The translations under genes were made by a program, and so were the position numbers. The notes under the pieces were generated by a model. The model was not told the origin of the DNA and searched no databases. It was given only the letters and a program-made list of their open reading frames with translations. 5,952 nt of DNA, from NCBI GenBank assembly GCA_902836505.1, contig CADFQU010000067.1, positions 1-5,952 of the forward strand, read 5' to 3'. This document shows positions 1-5,952 of the stretch, in pieces. The number at the start of each line of letters is the position of its first letter. Positions within the stretch are counted from its first letter, which is position 1. The DNA is from Streptococcaceae bacterium (lineage in GTDB: Bacteria > Bacillota > Bacilli > Lactobacillales > Streptococcaceae).

Positions 1-1905
1 ACTGAAATGATGATTGAAGAATCCAATCAAACATCCCTTGGCAAAACTGAAAATGAAATTGCGGTTGCAGAGGCAGTTGTTACTCTAGAACAAGAAAAGG
101 TACGCCAAGCAAGTGAGGCCGATAACCAAGTTCGTTCTGCCATAAAGAGTCAAGAGAATAAAATTGCTGCACAGCAGTTACTTGTTGATATCGCAGGCAA
201 TGAATTAAGAAAAGCCAAACAACCCATCCAGAATGATGAGACAGTATTAGCACAGGCACAGCTAAAAGAGGAGCAGGCGCAAAACGAATTAAAAATAGCT
301 CAAACCTTAGTGCTAAATCTGACAGAAACTCAATCCAAAGCGCCCTATGTCTTAAAGCAAGTTTCCAGCGAAATTGCGGGAGTACAGAAAAAAGTTGAAA
401 AATTAACTCATCAAATTTCCCAAAAATTAGTAGAGTTAGAAAAAGTCCGTGAAGCGGCCATGGCTAGTCCAATCAATCTTCAACAGACAAGCTATGAGAC
501 TTTGTTACAGGAGTGGGCCAAGGCTGGTGACCAAGACGCTGTTGAAGTCTTGTCTCTTTATCGTCGTAGGCTTGAAGAGGACCAGCTGACAGGTGGAAAG
601 GCCACTAAATTAGATAACGTCCTAAAAGCGTTAGAAATTGTAGATACCATTAATCAGTACCGTCGCCAGGCAGGTTTAGGTGACCTCTTAATCGCTCCTT
701 ATCAATTACCGGATAGTCAACTTCAAACGCACTATCATCTAAACCATCGACAAGCCCTGTCCAACTGGCAAGAGAATGAAATGATTGCTTGGGGCTATCG
801 GCCTAGGGAGGCTGTTGCTTTCTGGTATAGTGAAAAGGAATTGTATCATCAAATAGCTGATAAATACGGTTTACCGATAGATGAAAGTCAACTAGATCCT
901 AGCCAAATCTCCAAGAAAGTAGGAGCGGAGTTATTTGCTAAGATTGGACATTATGTTCAAATGATGGGGAATCAATATAAGGCCATTTCAGTTGCCTATG
1001 ATCCAGATTTAGAGGTATCTCAAGTAGCTTTCTTTGAAGAGTCATCCCCCCTTTATACCAGTGAAGAACTGACAAAGTGGGTGAGAAACGTTGCCAATGC
1101 AAGGACGACAAAAGCGGATGTAAAGACTGTCAAAAATGCTTTAGAGAGTCTAAAAGTCGAAAGAACAAATCAAGAATCCCGCATCAATATCCTTTCTGGT
1201 CATTTATTCGATGTCAAGACTTCTCTTGCAAGTCATGAGCAACTATTAGCGCGTGCCCAAAGCAACCTAGCTTTAGCGATGAAGAAATGGCAGGCTTCGA
1301 CGACAGAGGCCAAGGAAGCAGCAAACTCACTGGCAGTTTCACGAGCTCGTATACAGGGAGCAATCATTCCCAAAGAAGAGGCCTTGAAAAATGCTACTTT
1401 AGCATTAGAAGCAGATAAAAAGCAATTAGAGTTTTTACAAAGTGCCGCGACAGACACTGCATCTAAGCTAGAAGGAGCACAGGCACAACTTCAACTTGCT
1501 AAAAATCAATTAGCAAAAGCCAAAGGGAATCTAAAGCTGTTCACCGATTCATCTGAGTTGCTAGTAGATGCGCAAGCCTTGGTCGCCTCTGCTAAAACTG
1601 AACTCGAGGAAAAAAAAGCACAGTTTGAGGCAGAGTTTGAAACCTTTATGGCTTATCAAAAAGAAGCTAGTGAATTTAGAAATCGGATAGAGAAGATTCA
1701 GTCAAGTGAGGATGGAGAAAAAACTGCAGTAGCAGGAGAGGAAGAAGCAATTGATCAGGCACAAATTTCTCTAGATGATTCTAGTCAAACAGAGTATCCG
1801 TTACAAGTCGAAGATGACTTACCAGAAGTTACAGGAAGAGCAGAACACAAGAGTAAAAAAGGCTTATCCAAATGGTTCCGAGGACTTGGTTTTAAAAAAG
1901 ATTAA
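1..1905 (+). CDS. SEC10/PgrA-like coiled-coil surface protein with CAP-like domain, 5'-partial
   Basis: The frame is open from base 1 and the first Met is at base 7 with no ribosome binding site or signal peptide, so the gene almost certainly begins upstream. About 634 residues are visible. Numbering from the Met at base 7, residues 10-150 and 365-565 are rich in Ala, Gln, Glu and Lys with heptad-like spacing, which indicates long coiled coils. Between them, residues 160-345 resemble the CAP/SCP-type module of SEC10/PgrA surface-exclusion proteins: a QYRRQAGL segment near 217, histidines at 242-247, AWGYRPREAVAFWYSEKE at 261-278, and GHYVQMM at 314-320 followed by a KAISVAYDP strand. The acidic tail (565-605) leads to LPEVTG (605-610), an imperfect LPXTG, and ends in a basic amphipathic segment (GLSKWFRGLGFKKD) without a hydrophobic anchor. 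Family members are usually exported adhesion, aggregation or surface-exclusion proteins; the role here is inferred. Family assignment is fairly confident, function is not. Confidence 0.75.
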   Translation, partial: TEMMIEESNQTSLGKTENEIAVAEAVVTLEQEKVRQASEADNQVRSAIKSQENKIAAQQLLVDIAGNELRKAKQPIQNDETVLAQAQLKEEQAQNELKIAQTLVLNLTETQSKAPYVLKQVSSEIAGVQKKVEKLTHQISQKLVELEKVREAAMASPINLQQTSYETLLQEWAKAGDQDAVEVLSLYRRRLEEDQLTGGKATKLDNVLKALEIVDTINQYRRQAGLGDLLIAPYQLPDSQLQTHYHLNHRQALSNWQENEMIAWGYRPREAVAFWYSEKELYHQIADKYGLPIDESQLDPSQISKKVGAELFAKIGHYVQMMGNQYKAISVAYDPDLEVSQVAFFEESSPLYTSEELTKWVRNVANARTTKADVKTVKNALESLKVERTNQESRINILSGHLFDVKTSLASHEQLLARAQSNLALAMKKWQASTTEAKEAANSLAVSRARIQGAIIPKEEALKNATLALEADKKQLEFLQSAATDTASKLEGAQAQLQLAKNQLAKAKGNLKLFTDSSELLVDAQALVASAKTELEEKKAQFEAEFETFMAYQKEASEFRNRIEKIQSSEDGEKTAVAGEEEAIDQAQISLDDSSQTEYPLQVEDDLPEVTGRAEHKSKKGLSKWFRGLGFKKD

Positions 1906-2036
1906 TAGTTGTAAAAGTGCCATCTAGCAACAATGGCTTGTGTAAATTGTTACTAAATCCAAACGTAACTGAAGTAGTTGTAGCAGCAATTGTAAATGGA
2001 GATGGTTACTATTACTGGGCTTACAATTATAAATAA
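1896..2036 (+). pseudogene. CAP-domain-like C-terminal coding remnant
   Basis: In the third forward frame the stretch is open from just after a stop at 1893-1895 to a TAA at 2034-2036. It has no convincing start codon with a ribosome binding site. The translation includes NNGLCKLLLNPNVTEV and ends GDGYYYWAYNYK. This resembles the end of CAP/SCP domains, where a GHY..(L/M)LNPN..T.VG..A segment is followed by a final aromatic-rich strand such as GYYYWVQNF. Here GLC would stand in place of GHY. It overlaps the end of the upstream surface-protein gene, and adding one base in the A-run at 1894-1899 would join the two frames. It may be a relic of a neighbouring CAP-domain gene or a lost extension of the upstream gene. 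Similarity was judged by eye only. Confidence 0.4.
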
Positions 2037-2050
2037 TGGTCATAATGGAT

Positions 2051-2075
2051 CATCACTTCCAATGGAAGGAGGATG
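2051..2075 (+). promoter_or_regulatory. Small hairpin overlapping a strong Shine-Dalgarno
   Basis: CTTCC (2056-2060), a 3-base loop AAT, and GGAAG (2064-2068) form a perfect short stem. Outside it CATC (2051-2054) can pair with GATG (2072-2075) across an internal loop. The right arm contains the start of GGAAGGAGG (2064-2072), one of the strongest Shine-Dalgarno sequences in the window, so the stem could mask it. It may equally be a chance structure in decaying sequence. Confidence 0.3.
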
Positions 2076-2081
2076 TTTCAG

Positions 2082-2108
2082 ATGACAATAAAGAAGGTAT
2101 CCAAGTGA
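2082..2108 (+). other. 8-codon minigene or decayed gene start (MTIKKVSK)
   Basis: ATG at 2082 is 9 bases after GGAAGGAGG (2064-2072), an ideal spacing, and reads MTIKKVSK before TGA at 2106-2108. The coding bases form the left arm and loop of the terminator-like hairpin at 2085-2126. It could be a short translated leader, or the preserved start of a gene whose body was deleted. Its size alone cannot support a protein call; what supports it is the ribosome binding site. Confidence 0.3.
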
Positions 2109-2126
2109 TACCTTCTTTATTATTGT
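2085..2126 (+). terminator. Intrinsic terminator-like hairpin between surface-protein gene and fruR
   Basis: AATAAAGAAGGTATC (2087-2101) and GATACCTTCTTTATT (2107-2121) are perfect inverted complements, giving a 15-bp stem with a 5-base loop (CAAGT). Downstream is TATTGT, so there is no clean T-tract after the stem; the T-rich run is part of the 3' arm (CTTTATTATTGT). It lies between two co-directional transcription units and probably ends the upstream transcript before the fruR promoter. The near symmetry of the arms would let it work to some degree on the other strand too. Confidence 0.65.
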
Positions 2127-2220
2127 GATGAAAGTTGAAATTGGCGATTTTTAGTAGGATTATCAAGGATATGATAAAGGTCAAATAGGTAGTTTAAAAG
2201 AGAGATTGATAGAAATTAAT
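2127..2220. other. AT-rich spacer with no recognised gene
   Basis: Together with the features around it, this completes the roughly 416-base gap between the surface-protein gene and fruR. I see only very short open frames here (for example MKVEIGDF from 2128 and MIKVK near 2171), with no strong ribosome binding site for the first and only AAGGA for the second. No tRNA, riboswitch or mobile-element end is visible. Confidence 0.5.
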
Positions 2221-2252
2221 AGAAAAAATGACAGAAAATGAAAGAAAATGAT
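2221..2252 (+). promoter_or_regulatory. Candidate FruR operator: three 10-bp-phased direct repeats
   Basis: AAAAATG (2224-2230), GAAAATG (2234-2240) and GAAAATG (2244-2250) recur at exactly 10-base intervals, about one helical turn, ending 11 bases upstream of the -35 box of the fruR promoter. DeoR-family repressors commonly bind repeated short motifs near the promoter they control, and fruR is the adjacent gene, so autoregulation of the operon through these repeats is a reasonable inference. AT-rich sequence can produce such repeats by chance; the exact phasing and location are the argument. Confidence 0.45.
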
Positions 2253-2261
2253 ATTTAGTGC

Positions 2262-2289
2262 TTGACTTTGAAAGATAAGAGAGTATAAT
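2262..2289 (+). promoter_or_regulatory. Sigma-A promoter of fruR-fruK-fruA
   Basis: TTGACT (2262-2267) matches the -35 consensus TTGACA at five of six positions. A perfect TATAAT (2284-2289) follows after a 16-base spacer, one short of the optimum 17. The predicted transcription start is near 2296, giving a leader of about 26 bases before fruR. No other promoter is seen inside the operon, where genes overlap, so this one probably drives all three. Confidence 0.8.
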
Positions 2290-2295
2290 AGTCCT

Positions 2296-2309
2296 TGTAA
2301 TCGTTTCCG
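2296..2309 (+). promoter_or_regulatory. Catabolite-responsive element (cre) for CcpA
   Basis: TGTAATCGTTTCCG fits the cre pattern TGTAANCGNTNWCA in its core (TGTAA.CG.T) and the following C, with mismatches at the W and the last base. It sits at the predicted transcription start, just downstream of the -10 box, a position from which CcpA with HPr-Ser-P would block initiation when preferred sugars such as glucose are available. Carbon-catabolite control of fructose operons is well established in Firmicutes; its action at this site is inferred. Confidence 0.65.
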
Positions 2310-2316
2310 AAAGGAG
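2310..2316 (+). promoter_or_regulatory. Ribosome binding site of fruR
   Basis: AAAGGAG lies 5 bases before the ATG at 2322, and no competing in-frame start has a better site. It abuts the cre-like element, so the leader is almost entirely regulatory sequence. Confidence 0.7.
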
Positions 2317-2321
2317 CTTGT

Positions 2322-3065
2322 ATGTTAAAATCTGAACGAAAACACATCATTTTAGAAAAGGTTATCAAAGAGCGAATTGTCTCTATTGAGGATTTGGTTC
2401 AAGAGCTAAACTCTTCAGAATCAACGATTCGACGTGATTTGGATGAATTAGAAGCTGAGAATAAACTGAGACGAATTCATGGTGGGGCTGAAAGTCTTCA
2501 TTCCTTGCAGGAAGAAGAAAGCAATAAAGATAAAGCAATCAAAAACGTGCAAGAAAAATCTGCCATTGCAAAGAAAGCGGCAGAATTGATCAAAGATTTT
2601 GAAGTTGTCTTTATCGATGCAGGAACCACCAATGAATTACTGGTTCATGAATTGGCCAACCCAACCGTAACAGTTGTGACTAATTCCATCCACCATGCAG
2701 CTAGTTTAGTAGAGAGAGACATTCCAACGGTCATCATCGGCGGGATGGTAAAGACTTCGACTGACGCTAGCATCGGAGGAATGGCTTTGAATCAAATCGG
2801 CCAGTTGAGCTTTGATCGAGCTTTTATTGGAATGAATGGCGTAGACCAAGAGTCGTATAGCACACCGGATCTTGAAGAGGGGGCTGTCAAACGTGCCATT
2901 CTAGAGAATGCAAAGAATACTTATATTCTTCTAGACTCGTCGAAACTTGGGCGGACATCTTTTGTCAAGGTAGCTCCGGTGAAGAGAGCAACCATTATTA
3001 CTAATACTTCGGATACGGAAATCCTTTCTAAATTAGAAGAGAAAACGGAGGTTATAGAGGTTTGA
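2322..3065 (+). CDS. fruR: DeoR-family transcriptional regulator of the fructose operon
   Basis: Cytoplasmic repressor of 247 residues, the usual length for the DeoR family. The N-terminal winged helix-turn-helix spans roughly residues 3-57, with the recognition segment SSESTIRRDLDELE (31-44) and the family signature LRRIHGGAE (49-57). The C-terminal sugar-phosphate-sensing domain (about 75-235) has the expected IDAGTTNELLVHEL (98-111), a TNSIHHA segment (120-126), IGGMV (139-143), FDRAFIGMNGVD (164-175) and LLDSSKLGR (203-211). The effector in this family is a phosphorylated sugar; for FruR-type members fructose-1-phosphate or fructose-1,6-bisphosphate is likely, but that is not readable from sequence. 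It is the first gene of the operon and overlaps fruK by 4 bases. It probably represses its own promoter through the repeats at 2221-2252. Naming rests on both the domain and the fruK-fruA context. Confidence 0.92.
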   Translation: MLKSERKHIILEKVIKERIVSIEDLVQELNSSESTIRRDLDELEAENKLRRIHGGAESLHSLQEEESNKDKAIKNVQEKSAIAKKAAELIKDFEVVFIDAGTTNELLVHELANPTVTVVTNSIHHAASLVERDIPTVIIGGMVKTSTDASIGGMALNQIGQLSFDRAFIGMNGVDQESYSTPDLEEGAVKRAILENAKNTYILLDSSKLGRTSFVKVAPVKRATIITNTSDTEILSKLEEKTEVIEV

Positions 3066-3973
3066 TTTATACAGTAACACTGAATCCTGCCATTGACTAT
3101 ATTGTCCGTCTCGATCATGTAGAGACAGGGGCGGTCAATCGGATGGCTTCGGAAGATAAATTCGCCGGTGGTAAGGGAATCAATGTCAGTCGTGTCTTGA
3201 AGCGACTCGATATCGAGAACACAGCAACAGGGTTTATCGGTGGTTTCACAGGACGCTTTATCGAAGACGTGCTAACAAGCGAAGCTATTTCAACTAACTT
3301 TGTGACCGTGGACCAAGACACCCGGATTAATGTCAAGATCAAAGCCGATGAGGAGACAGAGATCAATGGCAATGGTCCAGAAGTGACAGAAGGTCAGTTG
3401 CAAGAACTACTCAGTATCCTATCCAACTTGACAGCAGATGATGTGGTAGTATTTGCAGGCTCTGCCCCCTCTTCACTTGGAAATACCGTTTACAAACAAT
3501 TGATTGCAGCAACCCGTGCGACAGGGGCGCAAGTCGTTTGCGACTTTGAAGGGCAGACCTTGATTGACTCCTTGAAGTTCAATCCCCAATTAGTCAAACC
3601 AAACAACCATGAGTTGGGAGATATTTTTGGCGTTACCTTGACGGAATTGCCAGAAATTGAACGCTACGCCAAAGAAATCTTGGCTAAAGGAGCACAAAAC
3701 GTCATTATTTCCATGGCGGGTGATGGAGCTCTATTGGTTAGTCCAAGTGGTACTTATTTCGCAAAACCTATTAAAGGACAGGTGAAGAACTCAGTCGGAG
3801 CTGGAGATTCCATGGTAGCAGGTTTCACTGGAAAGCTCGCAACGACAGGAGATGTCATCGAAGCCTTCAAATGGGGCGTGGCTTGTGGAACTGCGACCAC
3901 CTTCTCAGATGATTTGGCAACAGCGGACTACATTAAAGAAACTTATGAAAAAGTAGAGGTAGAAAAACTATGA
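3062..3973 (+). CDS. fruK: 1-phosphofructokinase (PfkB family)
   Basis: Cytoplasmic kinase that uses ATP to convert fructose-1-phosphate, delivered by FruA, to fructose-1,6-bisphosphate for glycolysis. At 303 residues it has the normal family length. It opens with MIYTVTLNPAID, the typical beginning of FruK/LacC-type kinases. The sugar-binding GGKGINVSRVL motif is at 36-46, KPNNHEL at 179-185, and the second PfkB signature with the anion hole and catalytic base (GAGDS, Asp249) is at 246-250. The start is a TTG at 3062, overlapping the fruR stop (TTGA), with GGAGG at 3047-3051 ten bases upstream; no ATG nearby would keep the conserved N-terminus. The overlap suggests translational coupling. 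LacC (tagatose-6-phosphate kinase) is the main alternative by fold, but the neighbours favour fruK. Confidence 0.95.
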   Translation: MIYTVTLNPAIDYIVRLDHVETGAVNRMASEDKFAGGKGINVSRVLKRLDIENTATGFIGGFTGRFIEDVLTSEAISTNFVTVDQDTRINVKIKADEETEINGNGPEVTEGQLQELLSILSNLTADDVVVFAGSAPSSLGNTVYKQLIAATRATGAQVVCDFEGQTLIDSLKFNPQLVKPNNHELGDIFGVTLTELPEIERYAKEILAKGAQNVIISMAGDGALLVSPSGTYFAKPIKGQVKNSVGAGDSMVAGFTGKLATTGDVIEAFKWGVACGTATTFSDDLATADYIKETYEKVEVEKL

Positions 3974-5941
3974 AAATTCAAGACGTTTTAAATAAAAACG
4001 TGATGTTGTTTGACCTTCAAGCAACAGACAAAGAGGGCGTGATCAATGAAATGATTCAATCGCTCGTCGACAATGGTGTGGTGACAGATTTTGAAACTTT
4101 CAAGACTGGGATCATGAATCGTGAAGCGCAAACTTCCACTGGTTTGGGCGAAGGGATTGCTATGCCTCACAGCAAAAACGAAGCTGTAAAAGAAGCAACG
4201 GTCTTGTTTGCAAAATCAAACAAGGGTGTAGATTACGCATCACTTGATGGCCAACCAACTGACTTGTTCTTCATGATTGCAGCTCCAGAAGGGGCAAACG
4301 ATACTCACTTGGCAGCTCTTGCTGAATTGTCTAAGTACTTGATGAAACCAGGATTTGCAGACAAAATCCGCCAAGCAAGCACTCCTGATCAAGTGATCGC
4401 AGCCTTTGATGCGGAAGAGCAAGTAGCTGCCGCTGAAGAAGCGAAAAAAGCAGAAGCAGTCAAAGAAGCAGCTTCATCTGACAAACCTCTCATTGTTGCT
4501 GTTACAGCATGTACAACAGGTATCGCCCACACTTACATGGCAGAAGAAGCCCTCATCAAAAAAGGTGAAGAAATGGGTGTTACAGTCCGTGTTGAAACCA
4601 ACGGGGCATCTGGTGTCGGCAACCGCTTGACAGCAGAAGAAATCGCCAAAGCTGAAGGAGTGATCATTGCAGCGGATAAAGCAGTTGAAACCGCTCGTTT
4701 CGATGGCAAAAAATTAATTTCTAAACCTGTTGCAGCCGGTATCCGTCAAACCGAAGAATTGATCCAAACCATTTTGGATGGCAAAGCAGATGTCTTCCAC
4801 GCAGAAAATGCAGCAGAAGCAAGCGCTAGCCAAGAAAAATTGAGCTTAGGTGGAGCCTTCTACAAACACTTGATGAGTGGGGTTTCTCAAATGCTTCCAT
4901 TCGTTATCGGTGGTGGTATCTTGATTGCCCTTGCCTTCTTGATTGACCAAATCCTTGGGGTGCCTCAAGATCAATTATCTCAACTTGGTTCATACCATGA
5001 ATTAGCAGCTCAATTTAAAACAATCGGTGGTGCAGCCTTTGGTTTCATGCTTCCAGTGCTTGCAGGTTACATCGGATTCTCCATCGCTGAAAAACCTGGT
5101 TTTGTAGCAGGTTTCGTTGCTGGATCCATTGCTAGCTCAGGTTCAGCATTTGGTAACATCGCTTTCGGTGCTGCTAAAGGTGAATTACCAGCAGCCGTAT
5201 CATCTGGTTTTCCTTGGAGCTTTGGTAGGTGGTTTCCTTGCAGGTGGAGTCGTTCTCGTGCTTCGCAAAGCCCTTGCAGGTCTTCCACGTTCACTCGATG
5301 GTATCCGCTCGATCCTTCTCTTGCCATTACTTGGTGTTGGTTTGACAGGATTCTTGATGTTCCTCATCAACATCCCAATGGCTGCTATCAATACTGGTCT
5401 TAACAACTTCCTCTCAAGCTTGTCAGGTAGCTCGGCAGTTCTTCTTGGTCTTCTTGTTGGTGGTATGATGGCTGTCGATATGGGTGGGCCAGTCAACAAA
5501 GCAGCTTATGTATTTGGTACAAGTACGTTGACAGCTTCAGCACTTACTAGTGGTGGTTCAACCGTCATGGCGGCAGTTATGGCAGCTGGTATGGTTCCTC
5601 CATTGGCAGTCTTTGTAGCAACTGTCTTGTTCAAAGACAAATTTACTGAAGAAGAACGCAACTCAGGTTTGACAAACATTATCATGGGTCTTTCCTTCAT
5701 CACAGAAGGTGCCATTCCATTCGGTGCAGCTGATCCAGCTCGTGCCATCCCAAGTTTCATCGCAGGTTCAGCCTTGACAGGTGCCCTTGTTGGTCTTGCA
5801 GGCTTGAAACTCATGGCTCCTCACGGAGGAATCTTCGTTATCGCCCTTACTTCAAATCCGCTTCTTTACATCTTGTTCGTATTGATCGGTGCAGTCGTAA
5901 GTGGTATCTTGTTCGGCTTGCTTCGCAAACCTAAAAACTAA
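3970..5941 (+). pseudogene. fruA: PTS fructose transporter EIIABC, frameshifted in the EIIC domain
   Basis: Membrane transporter that imports fructose and phosphorylates it to fructose-1-phosphate, with phosphate passing from PEP via HPr to IIA, IIB and sugar. The ATG at 3970 overlaps the fruK stop (ATGA), with AGAGG at 3955-3959. The IIA domain (about 1-148) carries the phospho-His in GIAMPHSKN (His67). An Ala/Glu/Lys-rich linker (about 149-171) leads to IIB (173-275), with the phospho-Cys in VTACTTGIAHTYMAEEA (Cys181). A second linker precedes the polytopic IIC domain (about 295 to end), which contains GGGILIALAF, GGPVNKAAY and the fructose-family ITEGAIPFG motif. Frame 1 stays good to Phe414, then reads nonsense to a TAA at 5401-5403. 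The correct sequence (GALVGGFLAGGVVLVLRKAL) continues in frame 2 to the TAA at 5939-5941. Removing one T from the run at 5208-5211 restores one 656-residue protein. As it stands IIA and IIB are intact but IIC is truncated, so transport should fail unless the extra T is an assembly error. Confidence 0.93.
5208..5211 (+). other. Frameshift site in fruA (one extra T)
   Basis: The sequence reads TCTGGTTTTCCTTGGAGCT. The expected protein here is SGFLGALVGG, which needs TTT rather than TTTT. With the extra T the frame becomes SGFPWSFGRW, an unlikely membrane segment, and the downstream IIC sequence is displaced by +1. The conserved protein resumes immediately, so the lesion is a single-base insertion and not a larger rearrangement. 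Confidence 0.9.
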
Positions 5942-5952
5942 ATATACATAAA

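Noticed and set aside
10..1700. Tandem protein repeats in the coiled-coil regions
   Set aside because: The A/Q/K/E-rich heptads look repetitive, but I could not find a repeat unit conserved at DNA or protein level. Coiled-coil composition explains it.
2128..2178. Short ORFs MKVEIGDF and MIKVK in the spacer
   Set aside because: Too short, with no ribosome binding site or only a weak one, and no link to neighbouring structure.
1906..2321. Riboswitch, tRNA, insertion-sequence end or CRISPR in the intergenic region
   Set aside because: No cloverleaf, conserved aptamer core, terminal inverted repeat with target duplication, or spaced identical repeats of CRISPR size are visible. The only strong structure is the terminator-like hairpin.
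3115..3372. Reverse-strand open frames within fruK, fruA and the surface-protein gene
   Set aside because: They lie opposite clearly conserved coding sequence, have no ribosome binding sites or recognisable domains, and their compositions are those expected of antisense shadows.
5117..5210. A separate gene starting with TTG at 5117 and running to 5941
   Set aside because: The first 30 or so residues of that frame do not resemble EIIC and overlap well-conserved fruA sequence in frame 1. The family sequence enters this frame only at the T-run, so it is the second half of a frameshifted fruA.
5206..5220. Programmed ribosomal frameshift in fruA
   Set aside because: Restoring the protein needs a +1 shift, and I see no recognised +1 site (such as a stop or rare codon in the A site with an upstream Shine-Dalgarno). 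FruA is not a family known to me for recoding. An indel or error is simpler.

Overview
The window looks like chromosomal DNA of a low-GC Gram-positive coccus, most likely a Streptococcus of the mitis/oralis/pneumoniae type. The evidence is the AT-rich intergenic sequence, AGGAGG-like ribosome binding sites, and a compact fruR-fruK-fruA fructose operon with a CcpA-type cre site at its promoter. A species call cannot be made from this sequence alone.

Region 1 (1-1905) holds the 3' part of a large gene for a coiled-coil protein resembling the SEC10/PgrA surface-exclusion family. Two long Ala/Gln/Glu/Lys-rich coiled-coil stretches flank a CAP/SCP-like module. The frame is open to the left window edge, so the N-terminus (and any signal peptide) lies outside. 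The C-terminus has only a degenerate sortase motif and no hydrophobic anchor.

Region 2 (1906-2321) has no full gene but carries several signals. These are a short CAP-domain-like coding remnant just past the surface-protein stop, a strong Shine-Dalgarno followed by an 8-codon ORF buried in a terminator-like hairpin, three 10-bp-spaced direct repeats (a candidate FruR operator), a sigma-A promoter, and a cre-like site at the predicted transcription start.

Region 3 (2322-5941) is the fructose operon. FruR (DeoR family) is the regulator. FruA (PTS EIIABC) imports fructose as fructose-1-phosphate, and FruK (PfkB family) phosphorylates it to fructose-1,6-bisphosphate. The genes overlap by 4 bases at both junctions, so they are probably translationally coupled. 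In this copy fruA is split: an extra T in a TTTT run at 5208-5211 shifts the frame inside the EIIC membrane domain. The full 656-residue protein is recovered if one T is removed. This is either a sequencing error or a real fructose-transport lesion.

I did not find a convincing wholly new system. The best leads are the fruA frameshift, the CAP remnant joined to the surface gene by a one-base slip, the minigene/hairpin, and the phased operator repeats.
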